Shown: positions 8,686 through 17,767 of the stretch, piece by piece
Position numbering within the stretch: position 1 is the stretch's first letter
Layout of the letters: each line of letters starts with the position of its first letter
From: an uncultured Marinobacter sp.
GTDB taxonomy: Bacteria; Pseudomonadota; Gammaproteobacteria; Pseudomonadales; Oleiphilaceae
Reading direction: 5' to 3'
DNA length: 58,886 nucleotides
Assembly (NCBI RefSeq): GCF_913055835.1
Contig: NZ_CAJXKQ010000027.1
Coordinates: 1 to 58,886 of the forward strand
Program-made: the position numbers and the translations under genes
The notes under the pieces: generated by a model
Seen by the model: only the letters and a program-made list of their open reading frames with translations
The model's database searches: none
What the model was told of the DNA's origin: nothing

Positions 8686-9301
8686 ACAGCAGCAGCTGGC
8701 CGGCCAGCAACAGCAGAACGCCTCCCATCAACCGGTCCAGCCAGTGGCCAAACCGGTTAAATCCCCGGCGGACGCGGGGTAGGGTAAAGAACACGGCAAC
8801 CATGGCGAACCAGAGTCCGGTGGCCAGAGCCATGTAAATGCCGTAGCCGGCCTGGAGCGCAATGGGCGTGCCCGGGCTGATGACAACGGAGAACAGTGAG
8901 ACAAAAAACAGGGTTGCCTTGGGATTCAGGGCATTGGTCAGGAAACCCAGACGCAGGGCTGCAACACCGGATTGCCCACCGGTCGGGTCCTGTTCCACAT
9001 GAACGCCACCGGCCCGGGCCCGCAGGCACTGCAACGCAATCCAGGCAAGGTAGAGCGCTCCCAGCACCTTGAGCACATTGAACAGCATGATCGATTGCTG
9101 GATAAGCAGGCCGATACCCAGCAGGGAGTAACAGACATGCACCAGAATTCCGCCACCAATACCGATGGCGGTCAGCAGTGCGTTTCTGCGACTCTGGCAC
9201 AGAGCCTGCCTGAGCATTACGGCAAAATCCGGCCCAGGGCTTGCCACTGCCAGCAAGTGGACGAGGGCCACCGTCAGAAATTCCGGCCAGTAACTCTGCA
9301 T
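8630..9301 (-). CDS. LysE/RhtB-family amino-acid exporter
   Basis: A 223-residue polytopic inner-membrane protein with about six membrane helices. The VASPGPDFAVMLRQAL segment near the N-terminus is the LysE/RhtB signature and FLTNALNPKATLFFVSLF is the second conserved block. The start at 9301 follows a GAGGAG ribosome-binding site; the frame is open to 9397 but without support. It converges on DAHP synthase with a 56-base overlap, so the two genes share coding DNA at their ends. The exported substrate is unknown; members export Lys, Thr, homoserine or other amino acids. A link to aromatic amino acids would be speculation based only on position. Confidence 0.9.
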   Translation of the reverse strand: MQSYWPEFLTVALVHLLAVASPGPDFAVMLRQALCQSRRNALLTAIGIGGGILVHVCYSLLGIGLLIQQSIMLFNVLKVLGALYLAWIALQCLRARAGGVHVEQDPTGGQSGVAALRLGFLTNALNPKATLFFVSLFSVVISPGTPIALQAGYGIYMALATGLWFAMVAVFFTLPRVRRGFNRFGHWLDRLMGGVLLLLAGQLLLSTVSGSEPPSGPIQGKDR

Positions 9302-9475
9302 ATTTCCAACTCCTCTTATGCACCCGCCTCGGTCTGAAAAGTCTGACAGCATAGGCCGAATCCAGTCTTTTTTCACGGTGTGGGTGAAACTTGCCATGGC
9401 TTCTATACTGAGGTCTCACCCGTTCAAACCTTCCCTGTTCCCCGGTGCCGGGAATGCCTGTCAGGAGACCGTTGT

Positions 9476-10918
9476 ATGGAAAAGCGAGCCGTAGACGTTG
9501 CGATTATTGGCGCGGGTACCGCCGGGATGGTTGCGTATCAGCGAGTGCGCAAAGCGACCGACAAGGTTGTATTGATAGAAGGCGATCAGTACGGAACCAC
9601 CTGCGCCAGGGTCGGATGTATGCCAAGCAAACTGTTGATTGCGGCCGCCGAAAACGCGCATCAAATGCAGCTTGGCGATCTTTTTGGCGTGTCTGCCGGG
9701 GGGATAACGATCGATGGCAAGCGGGTTATGGAGAGGGTGCGAACCGAACGGGACCGGTTCGTTTCGTCCGTGATTGATTCGGTAGAGAAGTTTCCGGAAG
9801 CGCACCGTCTGAAAGGCCACGCCCGGTTTATCGGTCCGAACCGTCTTGTGGTTGGCGGCAGTCTGGAGGTTCAGGCCGATCGGATCATCATTGCCACCGG
9901 TTCCCGGCCGAATATTCCCGGATTTCTGAAAGAGGCCAAGGACCGGCTGGTGGTGAATGATGATATTTTCGAATGGCAGGATTTGCCCGGTTCGGTTGCG
10001 GTTTTTGGCCCTGGGGTGATCGGTCTGGAGCTGGGGCAGGCCCTGAGCAGACTGGGTGTAAGGGTCCGGATGTTTGGTGTTGGCGGTGCGGTCGGCCCCA
10101 TCCAGGATGACACCATTCGCGACTACGCGCTTGAAACCTTCAACGACGAGTTTCCTCTGGATCCGGATTCGGACGTAAAGAACGTTGAACGGGTAGACGG
10201 CGGTGTTGCCATTACCTTTGTCGACGGCACTTCCGGCGAAAAAACGGAGACCTTCGATTACCTGTTGGCGGCGACCGGGCGCCGACCCAACGTCGACGGG
10301 CTGGATATCCAGAACGCCGATATCGAGCTGGATGACAAGGGCATGCCCCTGTTTGATGCCCATACCCTGCGTTGTGGCCAGAGCCACATATTTATCGCCG
10401 GCGATGCCAATAACACTTTGCCATTGTTGCATGAGGCAGCCGACGAAGGGCGTATAGCGGGTGACAACGCTGCCTCATACCCGGATGTGCGAACCGGGCT
10501 TCGTCGAACACCGCTGGCGGTGGTTTTCACAGATCCGCAGATTGCGACCGTTGGGCTGACGATTCATCAGGTGAGCGAGCGTTGTCGTGGCTGTTTCGCG
10601 GTTGGCGAGGTGTCCTTTGAGGATCAGGGCCGAAGCCGGGTGATCGGTAAAAACCGGGGCTTACTGAGAGTCTACGGTGAGCATGGCAGCGGGCTTTTCA
10701 TGGGGGCGGAGATGTTCGGGCCGGCGGCGGAGCATATTGGTCATCTGCTCGCATGGTCTGCCCAGCGACGACTGACCGTCAGCGAAATGCTGGAAATGCC
10801 GTTCTATCATCCGGTCATCGAGGAAGGGTTGAGAACGGCGCTCAAAGACCTCAACCGTAATCTCCGCATCGGACCGGCACCCGAAGAGGGCTGCACAGAC
10901 TGCGGGCCCGGTGTTTGA
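9476..10918 (+). CDS. Dihydrolipoamide-dehydrogenase-like flavoprotein
   Basis: A 480-residue class I pyridine nucleotide-disulfide oxidoreductase. It has an N-terminal FAD-binding GAGTAG (residues 12-17), the redox-active pair Cys43 and Cys48 in TTCARVGCMPSK, an NAD-binding GPGVIGLELGQAL, the second FAD motif IFIAGDANN, and a C-terminal HPVIEE carrying the catalytic His-Glu dyad. It reduces dihydrolipoamide or a related disulfide. It is not next to 2-oxoacid dehydrogenase E1/E2 genes, so it is a stand-alone Lpd paralogue. There is no N-terminal heavy-metal domain or C-terminal Cys pair of mercuric reductase, although the tail has two cysteines (CTDC). The ATG at 9476 follows AGGAG; an upstream extension is less likely. 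Confidence 0.9.
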   Translation: MEKRAVDVAIIGAGTAGMVAYQRVRKATDKVVLIEGDQYGTTCARVGCMPSKLLIAAAENAHQMQLGDLFGVSAGGITIDGKRVMERVRTERDRFVSSVIDSVEKFPEAHRLKGHARFIGPNRLVVGGSLEVQADRIIIATGSRPNIPGFLKEAKDRLVVNDDIFEWQDLPGSVAVFGPGVIGLELGQALSRLGVRVRMFGVGGAVGPIQDDTIRDYALETFNDEFPLDPDSDVKNVERVDGGVAITFVDGTSGEKTETFDYLLAATGRRPNVDGLDIQNADIELDDKGMPLFDAHTLRCGQSHIFIAGDANNTLPLLHEAADEGRIAGDNAASYPDVRTGLRRTPLAVVFTDPQIATVGLTIHQVSERCRGCFAVGEVSFEDQGRSRVIGKNRGLLRVYGEHGSGLFMGAEMFGPAAEHIGHLLAWSAQRRLTVSEMLEMPFYHPVIEEGLRTALKDLNRNLRIGPAPEEGCTDCGPGV

Positions 10919-10936
10919 GCCGGCCCTTGATCGGGA

Positions 10937-11212
10937 TCAACAGGTATAAGGCCGGCTATGGTTTAGAGTTGACTCTGAAACCCTTGTATTGCGCTGGCGC
11001 CGCGCCCAGATCTTTTCATGGAAAAAGTAGGCAACGGTGTTGATCGCCGGTTCCACCATGGCAATCAGACTGCCGATAAGAATATCGCCTGTGAGCAGAT
11101 ACGCCACCGAAAAGGCGACCGTAAAATGAGTGAGAGCAAACGTTACCGTCTTGATCAGTGACTGGTCGCCATTCCGGCCATGGTTGTGTACGAACAGTTT
11201 TAACGCGCTCAT
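10937..11212 (-). CDS. DUF2061 small membrane protein
   Basis: A 91-residue protein with two membrane helices (about residues 21-42 and 46-63) and the pattern KTVTFALTHFTVAFSVAYLLTGD then EPAINTVAYFFHEKIW, which is the DUF2061 signature. The start at 11212 has a GGAG ribosome-binding site. It converges on the flavoprotein gene; an AGCCGGCC/GGCCGGCT inverted repeat (10918-10957) spans the junction without a T-tract. Function of the family is unknown. Confidence 0.85.
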   Translation of the reverse strand: MSALKLFVHNHGRNGDQSLIKTVTFALTHFTVAFSVAYLLTGDILIGSLIAMVEPAINTVAYFFHEKIWARRQRNTRVSESTLNHSRPYTC

Positions 11213-11441
11213 GGTTGTCTCCGGTGTCGTTCGTTAATCAGTTTATTAAACGCCGGGTGAGAATGATTGTTAAATGAAATGTATTGAGAGAAGTTATAGT
11301 TTGGGGCTATCCGGTTTTCGTGTTTTATAGTGTTATTCATCGATCCTATCATCGAGATTAGCAAACTAAACTTCCTGACGTCTGGTGATCGGGAGTATCT
11401 TTATTTCTAAACTTGATGCATAACCGCGAAGGAGAAGCGTT

Positions 11442-11915
11442 ATGGGTAAGAATTTTATTGGTCTTGATACCGAGCAAACGGCGAAGCTTGCTGATTCCCT
11501 CAATGATCTGCTGTCCAACTATCAGATCTTCTACATGAATGTCCGTGGCTACCATTGGAATATCAAGGGCGACAACTTCTTCGAGCTGCACGTCAAATTC
11601 GAGGAGCTGTACGATGATCTATTGCTCAAGATTGATGAAATTGCAGAGCGCGTGCTGACGCTTGGCCATCGGCCGGCTCACGCCTATAGCACCTATATTG
11701 AGCGCTCTGAAGTGCCCGAGCGCAAAGATGTGTCAGACGGCAAGGAGGCGATGGAGAACATCGTGGAAAGCTTTGCCAAACTGATCGGCAAACAGCGTGC
11801 GTTGCTCAGTCTGGCGGGTGACGCGGAAGATGAGGGCACCGTTGCCCTAATGAGTGACTACATCTCTCAGCAGGAAAAGACTGTCTGGATGTATCGTAGT
11901 TACCTCGGTCACTGA
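11442..11915 (+). CDS. dps: Dps-family ferritin-like DNA-protection protein
   Basis: A 157-residue four-helix-bundle protein. YHWNIKGDNFFELHVKFEELYDDLLLKIDEIAERV carries the inter-subunit ferroxidase residues of Dps (His in HWN, His-x-x-x-Glu, then Asp and Glu). Dps proteins form dodecamers that oxidise and store iron with peroxide and protect DNA. There is no Lys-rich N-terminal tail, so DNA binding may be weak. The start is preceded by GAAGGAG. It is a single-gene unit: a 229-base divergent upstream region and a perfect terminator directly downstream. The oxidative-stress regulator is not evident. Confidence 0.9.
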   Translation: MGKNFIGLDTEQTAKLADSLNDLLSNYQIFYMNVRGYHWNIKGDNFFELHVKFEELYDDLLLKIDEIAERVLTLGHRPAHAYSTYIERSEVPERKDVSDGKEAMENIVESFAKLIGKQRALLSLAGDAEDEGTVALMSDYISQQEKTVWMYRSYLGH

Positions 11916-11932
11916 GTCGATCGAACTCACGG

Positions 11933-11960
11933 AATGGCGACCTTCGGGTCGCCATTTTTT
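11933..11960 (+). terminator. Intrinsic terminator of dps
   Basis: A perfect 10-bp stem AATGGCGACC/GGTCGCCATT with a TTCG tetraloop, running into a T6 tract. Confidence 0.92.
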
Positions 11961-12075
11961 GTTCCTGTCACCAATTCGTCATGGTAATGACTCGGAATTG
12001 ACGCTGAACTGTCACGCCTGTGGCCTAGCGTGTGTAGGAATTCCCTACACCAAGCAATGCCAGAGGCACAATGTC

Positions 12076-13746
12076 ATGTTCCGTAAGACCCTGCTTTCCG
12101 CAACCATCCTGTCTTCCCTGTTGGGCCTTAGCGCCTGTACCGATGATGGTGACGATGGCGCTGATGGTATCAACGGCACCAGCAAATCACTGATCGAACT
12201 CAATGTTTTGGGCACCTATCAGGCCCCGGGCGACGTGTTCGACGTGGGGGCTGCCGAAATTGTTGCCCACGATGCTGCCAACCAGCGATTGTTCGTTGTA
12301 AACGCCGGTGCCTCCACGGTAGACGTGCTTGATATCCAGAACCCCTCCCAACCGGTTCTCTTGCAGACCATCGATGCGACCGCCGAGGGTGCTTCCGCCA
12401 ACAGTGTCGCTGTCTTCGGCAGCCTGGTGGCGGTGGCCATCGAAGCCGACGTCAAGCAGGACAACGGCAAGGTCGTTTTCTACAACACCACTGACCTTGG
12501 CAAGGTTGGTGAAGTTACGGTAGGGGCGCTGCCCGATATGGTTACCTTTACCCGGGACGGCATGAAAGTGCTGGTCGCCAACGAGGGTGAACCCAGCGAC
12601 GACTACACCAACGATCCTGTGGGATCCGTCAGCATTATTGATCTGTCAGCGGGCGTTGCCGGCGCAACGGTAACCACCGCAGGATTCGAAGCCTTCAATG
12701 CCGATGAGGCGGCACTGAAAGCCAGCGGTGTGCGGGTGTTTGGGCCGGGAGCAACTGTCGCCCAGGATATGGAGCCGGAGTACATTGCGGTCTCCCTCGA
12801 CAACAAGACCGCCTGGGTCGCCCTGCAGGAGAACAACGCCGTAGCCGAGCTGGATATCGAGGCCGGTGTGATCAATGCGATCCTGCCCCTGGGTTTCAAG
12901 GATCACAGCGTGATAGGAAACGAGCTGGACGCCAGCAACCGGGATAGCGGCATCAACATCCGCAACTGGCCGGTGAAAGGTATGTATATGCCGGACGCTA
13001 TCACAAGCTATGGCTACAATGGCAAGACTTACTACATTACTGCCAATGAGGGCGATTCCAGGGACTACGATGGCTTCTCCGAAGAGTTCCGGCTTGGGGA
13101 TCTGACCCTGGATGCCACGGCTTTTCCAAATGCGGCCGATCTTCAGCTCGAGGAGAACCTGGGCCGGATCAACGTGACCTCGACCCTCGGCGTCAGCAAC
13201 GGATGCGATCCCTCTGACCCGGCGACGGATCCGGAAGTCGATTGTGAATACAGCGAAATCTACACCTACGGAGCACGATCCTTCTCTATCTGGTCCGCCG
13301 ATGGCCAGAGGGTCTTCGACAGCGGCAGCGAGTTCGAACGGATCACCGCCAGTCTGTTGCCTGACAACTTCAACGCCACCAACGATGAGAACAATTTCGA
13401 CAATCGATCCGACGACAAAGGCCCTGAGCCGGAGGCAGTGACAGTTGGCACAATCAACGCCCAGACCTTCGCGTTTATCGGTCTTGAGCGAATTGGCGGA
13501 ATTATGGTTTACGACGTGACCAATCCCCAGAATCCGGAATTCGTCCAGTACCTGAACAATCGGGATTTCTCGGTTTCGGATGTAGACTTGCAGGCCGGTA
13601 TGGCCGGAGATCTCGGACCGGAGGGCATTGCCTTCATCGCTGCCGAAGACAGCCCGAATGGACAGCCCTTACTGGCAGTGGGAAATGAAATCAGCGGAAC
13701 CACCACCCTGTATGGTATTGACGTGATTGAACTGACGGCGGACTGA
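12076..13746 (+). CDS. Choice-of-anchor I domain lipoprotein
   Basis: A 556-residue lipoprotein. A short signal peptide ends in the lipobox LSAC (Cys20), followed by a Gly/Asp-rich spacer. The remainder is a repeating beta-propeller-like region with motifs such as AHDAANQRLFVVNA, VLVANEGEP, TYYITANEGDSRDYDGFSEE and GPEPEAVTVGTI, typical of the choice-of-anchor I family (related to mesenchymal stem-cell protein DSCD75-like beta-propellers). Such proteins are extracytoplasmic; some resemble alkaline-phosphatase or phytase-like propellers, but no catalytic assignment is safe. The ATG at 12076 directly precedes the signal peptide. It ends at a strong hairpin shared with the convergent gene. Confidence 0.85.
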   Translation: MFRKTLLSATILSSLLGLSACTDDGDDGADGINGTSKSLIELNVLGTYQAPGDVFDVGAAEIVAHDAANQRLFVVNAGASTVDVLDIQNPSQPVLLQTIDATAEGASANSVAVFGSLVAVAIEADVKQDNGKVVFYNTTDLGKVGEVTVGALPDMVTFTRDGMKVLVANEGEPSDDYTNDPVGSVSIIDLSAGVAGATVTTAGFEAFNADEAALKASGVRVFGPGATVAQDMEPEYIAVSLDNKTAWVALQENNAVAELDIEAGVINAILPLGFKDHSVIGNELDASNRDSGINIRNWPVKGMYMPDAITSYGYNGKTYYITANEGDSRDYDGFSEEFRLGDLTLDATAFPNAADLQLEENLGRINVTSTLGVSNGCDPSDPATDPEVDCEYSEIYTYGARSFSIWSADGQRVFDSGSEFERITASLLPDNFNATNDENNFDNRSDDKGPEPEAVTVGTINAQTFAFIGLERIGGIMVYDVTNPQNPEFVQYLNNRDFSVSDVDLQAGMAGDLGPEGIAFIAAEDSPNGQPLLAVGNEISGTTTLYGIDVIELTAD

Positions 13747-13761
13747 ACTCAGGGTCTGAAA

Positions 13762-13799
13762 GAAACCCGGGGGCATCGTTATCGATCCTCCCGGGTTTC
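13762..13799. terminator. Bidirectional terminator
   Basis: GAAACCCGGG (13762-13771) pairs perfectly with CCCGGGTTTC (13790-13799), followed by TTGTTTT on the plus strand and TTTCAG on the minus. It separates two convergent genes. Confidence 0.75.
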
Positions 13800-13811
13800 T
13801 TGTTTTCCGCC

Positions 13812-14936
13812 TCAGACAGCGGCCTGCAGCGGTGGCACTTCCTGATGCAGGAACCACTTTTCCGTCACGACTTTTCTCGTAAACCAGTGGGAGCGCATCA
13901 GGCCACTGGCCAGGGGCATCTTGACCCAGTCGGGCACCTGCCAGCCCTGGTCTGCCTCGGTGGCGCGAGTGCCGAAGCGTTCGGCAATGGCATCGCCGTA
14001 AATCTGCAGGGAGGAGGCTGAATAGTCGGCGGCCTGGCGAATCACATCCGCTGCCAGCAGCGCGGATTCTATCGCTGGCCGGATACCCTCGCCACTCTGG
14101 GTGTAGGCGAGGCCGGCGGCATCGCCAACCAGCATCACACCGTCGTCAACCAGGGGTCTGTCGGCGTGGGCGTAAAGCAGATAGGCGTGGCCCTTGAATC
14201 GTCCGGGCAGGTCCTGTGGAATCCGACCGGTGGATTTCATTTCCTCAACAAACGCTTCCAGATGTCCCGTCAGCTTGTGGTTGTCTTCCCGGCCCAGCCC
14301 GATATTTAGGAAATTGCCTTTCCGGAACACCCAGGCATAGCCCTTGAGATCCCGACAGAACCAGAGCTCGGGCGTATCGCCCCGGGCCTCGCAAACCGAG
14401 GCCTGCTCCGGTGTCATTTCAAACTCAACTTCCTTGGCGGCGACGACGGTCTCATGGCCCCCCGGTCCGTCTCCCAGTAATCGCGCAACCGGGCAGAAGT
14501 GACCACCGGCACCGACAATAAGAGGGGCTTCCCAGGTGTCATTGACAACCCAGTTGCCGTCTTTGCGGACGATGGGTTTGACCGGCGTGGCCAACTGTTT
14601 TGGACCGTTGACGCGGCTGAGCAGATAATCGTCGAATTCACATCGGCGAATACCATAGCTGACGACATCGCCATGATCGTTTTCCACGGCCGGCTGACCC
14701 ATCATGCCGATACGAAAACGACGAATGGGTTGGAGTGTTCGTCCGTTGCCGTATTCCTCCAGGTTAATCTTCAACGTGTCCATAACGGCAGGAGTAACCC
14801 AGCCCGCACAGGTCTTGTCCCGGGGGAAATCCTGCTTGTCGATGATCAGTACTTTTTTGCCGCTGTTTTCCAGAGCGCTGGCCAGGGTGGAGCCGGCTGG
14901 GCCGGCACCGACGATGATCAGATCGTAATAATCCAT
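13812..14936 (-). CDS. Geranylgeranyl-reductase-type FAD oxidoreductase
   Basis: A 374-residue flavoprotein with an N-terminal Rossmann motif GAGPAGSTLASAL, the DKTCAGWVTP segment, and the second FAD-contacting motif LVGDAAGLAYTQSGEGIRPAIES, as in geranylgeranyl reductases and related halogenase-fold enzymes. Its ATG overlaps the stop of the upstream CFA-type methyltransferase by one base (TGATG), so the pair is translationally coupled. This suggests it acts on the lipid made by its partner, for example reducing or dehydrogenating a methylated acyl chain, or on a prenyl chain. Substrate is inferred only from the neighbour. Confidence 0.85.
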   Translation of the reverse strand: MDYYDLIIVGAGPAGSTLASALENSGKKVLIIDKQDFPRDKTCAGWVTPAVMDTLKINLEEYGNGRTLQPIRRFRIGMMGQPAVENDHGDVVSYGIRRCEFDDYLLSRVNGPKQLATPVKPIVRKDGNWVVNDTWEAPLIVGAGGHFCPVARLLGDGPGGHETVVAAKEVEFEMTPEQASVCEARGDTPELWFCRDLKGYAWVFRKGNFLNIGLGREDNHKLTGHLEAFVEEMKSTGRIPQDLPGRFKGHAYLLYAHADRPLVDDGVMLVGDAAGLAYTQSGEGIRPAIESALLAADVIRQAADYSASSLQIYGDAIAERFGTRATEADQGWQVPDWVKMPLASGLMRSHWFTRKVVTEKWFLHQEVPPLQAAV

Positions 14937-16249
14937 CAGGCCTCCTCGGGTGCTGCAGGAAAGTTGTAGAGGTCCTGCCTGGTCTGTGGGAGTTTGTTAT
15001 TGTCACCGTGGCTGAAGACCACCTGGAACAGCTGCAGGGAACCGGCCCTGAAGGCAGCAATGGAACCGGCCAGATACATGCGCCAGGCCCGGGTAAAGTG
15101 GCCGTCGTACATGGCGGTTACCTTGTCCTCATTCTCATTGAACCGTTCCATCCAGTGGCTCAGGGTCTGGGCGTAATGCAGCCGCAGATTCTCGACATCC
15201 AGCACCGAAAAATCACCATGCTCGCAGATCTGCATGAATTCGCCGATGCTCGGCGGGTAGGCCCCGGGGAAGATGCGTTTCTCGATCCAGGCATTCATCA
15301 GCATCGGGCGATTGCGGCCGATGCTGTGAAGCAGGGCGATGCCGTCGGGTTTCAGGCTACGTTTGATCAGTTCGGACAGGGCCTCGTAGTTTTCCTTGCC
15401 CACATGCTCCAGCATACCGATGGAGACAAAAGCGTCGTACTGACCACTGATGTTGCGGTAATCATCTTCGACATATTCAACTAGATGATCCAGACCTTGC
15501 TTACGCGCTTCTTCACGGGCGTAGGCCAGCTGTTTCCTGGAGATGTTGTAGGAGTGCACCTTGACGCCGTAGTTGCGCGCCATGTATCGGGCCAATCCAC
15601 CCCAGCCACAGCCGGCCTCGACCACGGTCATGCCGGGCTTGAGCCGGAGTTTACGACAGACGTGTTCCAGCTTTGCCAGTTGCGCCTGTTCGAGGCTCAG
15701 GTCCGGGCTCTCGTAATAGGCGCAGGTGTACTGCATTTCGGCGCTATCGAGCCAGAGCCGATAAAACTCGTTGCCAAGATCGTAGTGGTGGTGAATGTTT
15801 TCCTTGGCTTCGGAGATGCCGGTGGAGCGAGGGTTGTGGTTGCGCCAGAGGGCTTCCAGCCATTTCGGCCATTTCTGGCGCGCCTGATGCACTGAACGGT
15901 AGAGGGTTTCCATCAGGTCAGGCAGGTCGCCCTCCACTTCCAGGCGACCGGCGCTGTAGAGGTCGCCGAACGCCAGGTTGGGATTGGTGACCAGTGCGTA
16001 GAGGGCTTTCGGGTCGGTCAGCTGCAGAGTGAACTGCGCCTGTTGGCCTTCCGGTTCAATGACATCGCCGTTCCAGAGCCGGAAGCGGAGCGGTGGCGAT
16101 CCCGCCATTCGCATGAGCTTCGCTATCAGCCACCGCTCGTAGGTGTGCGGTGACCGATCAACATGGGTATTTTCCAGTGGCAGGGTCAGAACGTGGCTCT
16201 TGGTTTCTTGCCCGCTCTCACGGGTTTTCTGGGCAGTGCTCTGGTTCAT
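14936..16249 (-). CDS. Cyclopropane-fatty-acid-synthase-like methyltransferase
   Basis: A 437-residue SAM-dependent enzyme. The N-terminal 150 residues are the lipid-binding half of the CFA synthase family (FRLWNGDVIEPEG, LAFGDLYSAGRLEVEGDL); the C-terminal half has YTCAYYESPDLSLEQAQ, SAM motif VVEAGCGWGGLARYMA, and SIGMLEHVG. Family members transfer a methyl or methylene group from SAM to the double bond of acyl chains in phospholipid. It is first in a two-gene operon with a coupled flavin oxidoreductase, an arrangement known for bacterial 10-methyl or furan fatty-acid routes. A classical lone cfa would not need a flavoenzyme partner. Product is therefore open. Confidence 0.88.
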   Translation of the reverse strand: MNQSTAQKTRESGQETKSHVLTLPLENTHVDRSPHTYERWLIAKLMRMAGSPPLRFRLWNGDVIEPEGQQAQFTLQLTDPKALYALVTNPNLAFGDLYSAGRLEVEGDLPDLMETLYRSVHQARQKWPKWLEALWRNHNPRSTGISEAKENIHHHYDLGNEFYRLWLDSAEMQYTCAYYESPDLSLEQAQLAKLEHVCRKLRLKPGMTVVEAGCGWGGLARYMARNYGVKVHSYNISRKQLAYAREEARKQGLDHLVEYVEDDYRNISGQYDAFVSIGMLEHVGKENYEALSELIKRSLKPDGIALLHSIGRNRPMLMNAWIEKRIFPGAYPPSIGEFMQICEHGDFSVLDVENLRLHYAQTLSHWMERFNENEDKVTAMYDGHFTRAWRMYLAGSIAAFRAGSLQLFQVVFSHGDNNKLPQTRQDLYNFPAAPEEA

Positions 16250-16435
16250 GGACTCCGCTCTCCCTTGATAACCTCAACATCAATGTTTTGTCGACGTGTG
16301 TGCGCCAGGGTTCCCGAATACCAGTCTGAGAATCGCCGGTTTTCCGTTCAGTATAGAAAAGCCTGAGATTTTGTCAGGTTGAGCAAGGATAGAAGAGCGT
16401 TATCGGAAGGATGGCCAGGCAAGAAATGGAAGGGT

Positions 16436-16469
16436 AAAAAAATACCGGGCCCTGGGGCCCGGTATTTTT
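16436..16469. terminator. Bidirectional terminator after the TRAP operon
   Basis: A 12-base inverted repeat AATACCGGGCCC/GGGCCCGGTATT with A7 on the left and T5 on the right. It ends the minus-strand TRAP operon 3 bases after dctM. Confidence 0.9.
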
Positions 16470-16471
16470 GG

Positions 16472-17767
16472 TCAGTATGAAGAGCTCATACCAAACCACT
16501 CTGGGAAAATCACAATCAGTGCCAACACAAACATCTGTATCAGAATGAATGGCAGGACACCTTTGTAGATATCCGTTGTTCGCACTTCCGGTGGTGCGAC
16601 ACCTTTCAGGTAGAATAACGAGAACCCGAACGGTGGCGTCAGGAAGCTCGTTTGCAGGTTCATGGCAATCAGGATGGCGAACCAGAGCATGTTGATGCCC
16701 ATGGCTTCCGCAACCGGTGCAAGAATCGGCACGATGATGAAGGAGATCTCAACGAAGTCGATGAAGAAACCCAGCACCAGGATGACCACCATGGCCAGGA
16801 TGATGAAGCCCCACTTTTCCCCGGGCAGCTGCAGCAGCCACTCTTCCAGCAGGTAATCGCCACCGGTGTAGCTGAATACCATGGAAAAGGCGGTGGCACC
16901 GATCAGGATCGCGAAGACCATGGCGGTTACCTTCACGGTATCCTTGGACGCATCCCACACCATTTTGAATGAGAACTGCCGGTAGATGATGGCCAGCACC
17001 ACAGCGCCAACGCCACCCAGGGCGGATGACTCGGTTGGTGTGGCAATGCCAGTGAAGATCGAGCCCAGAACCACCACAATCAATGCCAGCGGTGGAATGA
17101 TTGCCAGCAGCGCATTGAAGATTTCCTTCTTCCGGGACACGCCCGGCTCATCCGGCATGGCCGGCGCGGTTTCAGGCTTCAGTCTGGTCAGAACCAGGAT
17201 ATACACGATATACAGACCGACCAGCACGATGCCGGGCCAGACCGCTGCCTTGAACAGATCCCCGACCGGAAGGCCAAGCACGTCACCCAGGATGATCAGG
17301 ATGATCGAGGGCGGGACGATCTGGCCGAGAGTGCCGGAAGCGCAGATAGTGCCGGTGGCAAGCCGCTTGTCATACTTGTGGGCTAGCATGACCGGCAGGG
17401 AGATCAGGCCCATGGCCACCACACTGGCGCCCACGACGCCGGTGGATGCGGCCAACAGGGCGCCAACCAGGATGGTCGAAATCGCCAGGCCGCCGGGCAG
17501 GCCACCAAACAGCCGGCCCATGGAGGTCAATAGCTGCTCTGCCAACCGGGTGCGCTGAAGCACCACGCCCATGAAAATGAACAGGGGCACGGCCATCAGG
17601 ACGGTATTCTGCATCACGCTCATGATGCGGTAGGGCATGAAGGCAAAAAGGTCCATGCCCTCGGCGAAAATTCCGAAGAACAGTGCAACGCCACCAAAGG
17701 TGAATGCGACTGGGAAGCCCAGCATCAGCATCAGCAGGGCGACGCCGAACATAATCATACCGATCAT
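16472..17767 (-). CDS. dctM: TRAP transporter large permease (DctM)
   Basis: A 431-residue protein with about 12 membrane helices, the catalytic membrane subunit of a sodium-coupled tripartite ATP-independent periplasmic transporter. Family motifs include MLMLGFPVAFTFGG at the N-terminus, the GASVVAMGLISLPVML block, GTLGQIVPPSIILI and a C-terminal LTPPFGFSLFYLKGVAP. It overlaps dctQ by four bases (ATGA) and is last in a dctP-dctQ-dctM operon. Substrate specificity is set by DctP. Confidence 0.95.
   Translation of the reverse strand: MIGMIMFGVALLMLMLGFPVAFTFGGVALFFGIFAEGMDLFAFMPYRIMSVMQNTVLMAVPLFIFMGVVLQRTRLAEQLLTSMGRLFGGLPGGLAISTILVGALLAASTGVVGASVVAMGLISLPVMLAHKYDKRLATGTICASGTLGQIVPPSIILIILGDVLGLPVGDLFKAAVWPGIVLVGLYIVYILVLTRLKPETAPAMPDEPGVSRKKEIFNALLAIIPPLALIVVVLGSIFTGIATPTESSALGGVGAVVLAIIYRQFSFKMVWDASKDTVKVTAMVFAILIGATAFSMVFSYTGGDYLLEEWLLQLPGEKWGFIILAMVVILVLGFFIDFVEISFIIVPILAPVAEAMGINMLWFAILIAMNLQTSFLTPPFGFSLFYLKGVAPPEVRTTDIYKGVLPFILIQMFVLALIVIFPEWFGMSSSY

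Noticed and set aside
9476..10918. Mercuric reductase
   Set aside because: The Cys-x4-Cys core fits, but there is no metal-binding N-terminal domain or C-terminal vicinal Cys pair and no mer genes.
10918..10957. AGCCGGCC inverted repeat as a terminator
   Set aside because: The arms are perfect but the loop is long and no T-tract follows on either strand.
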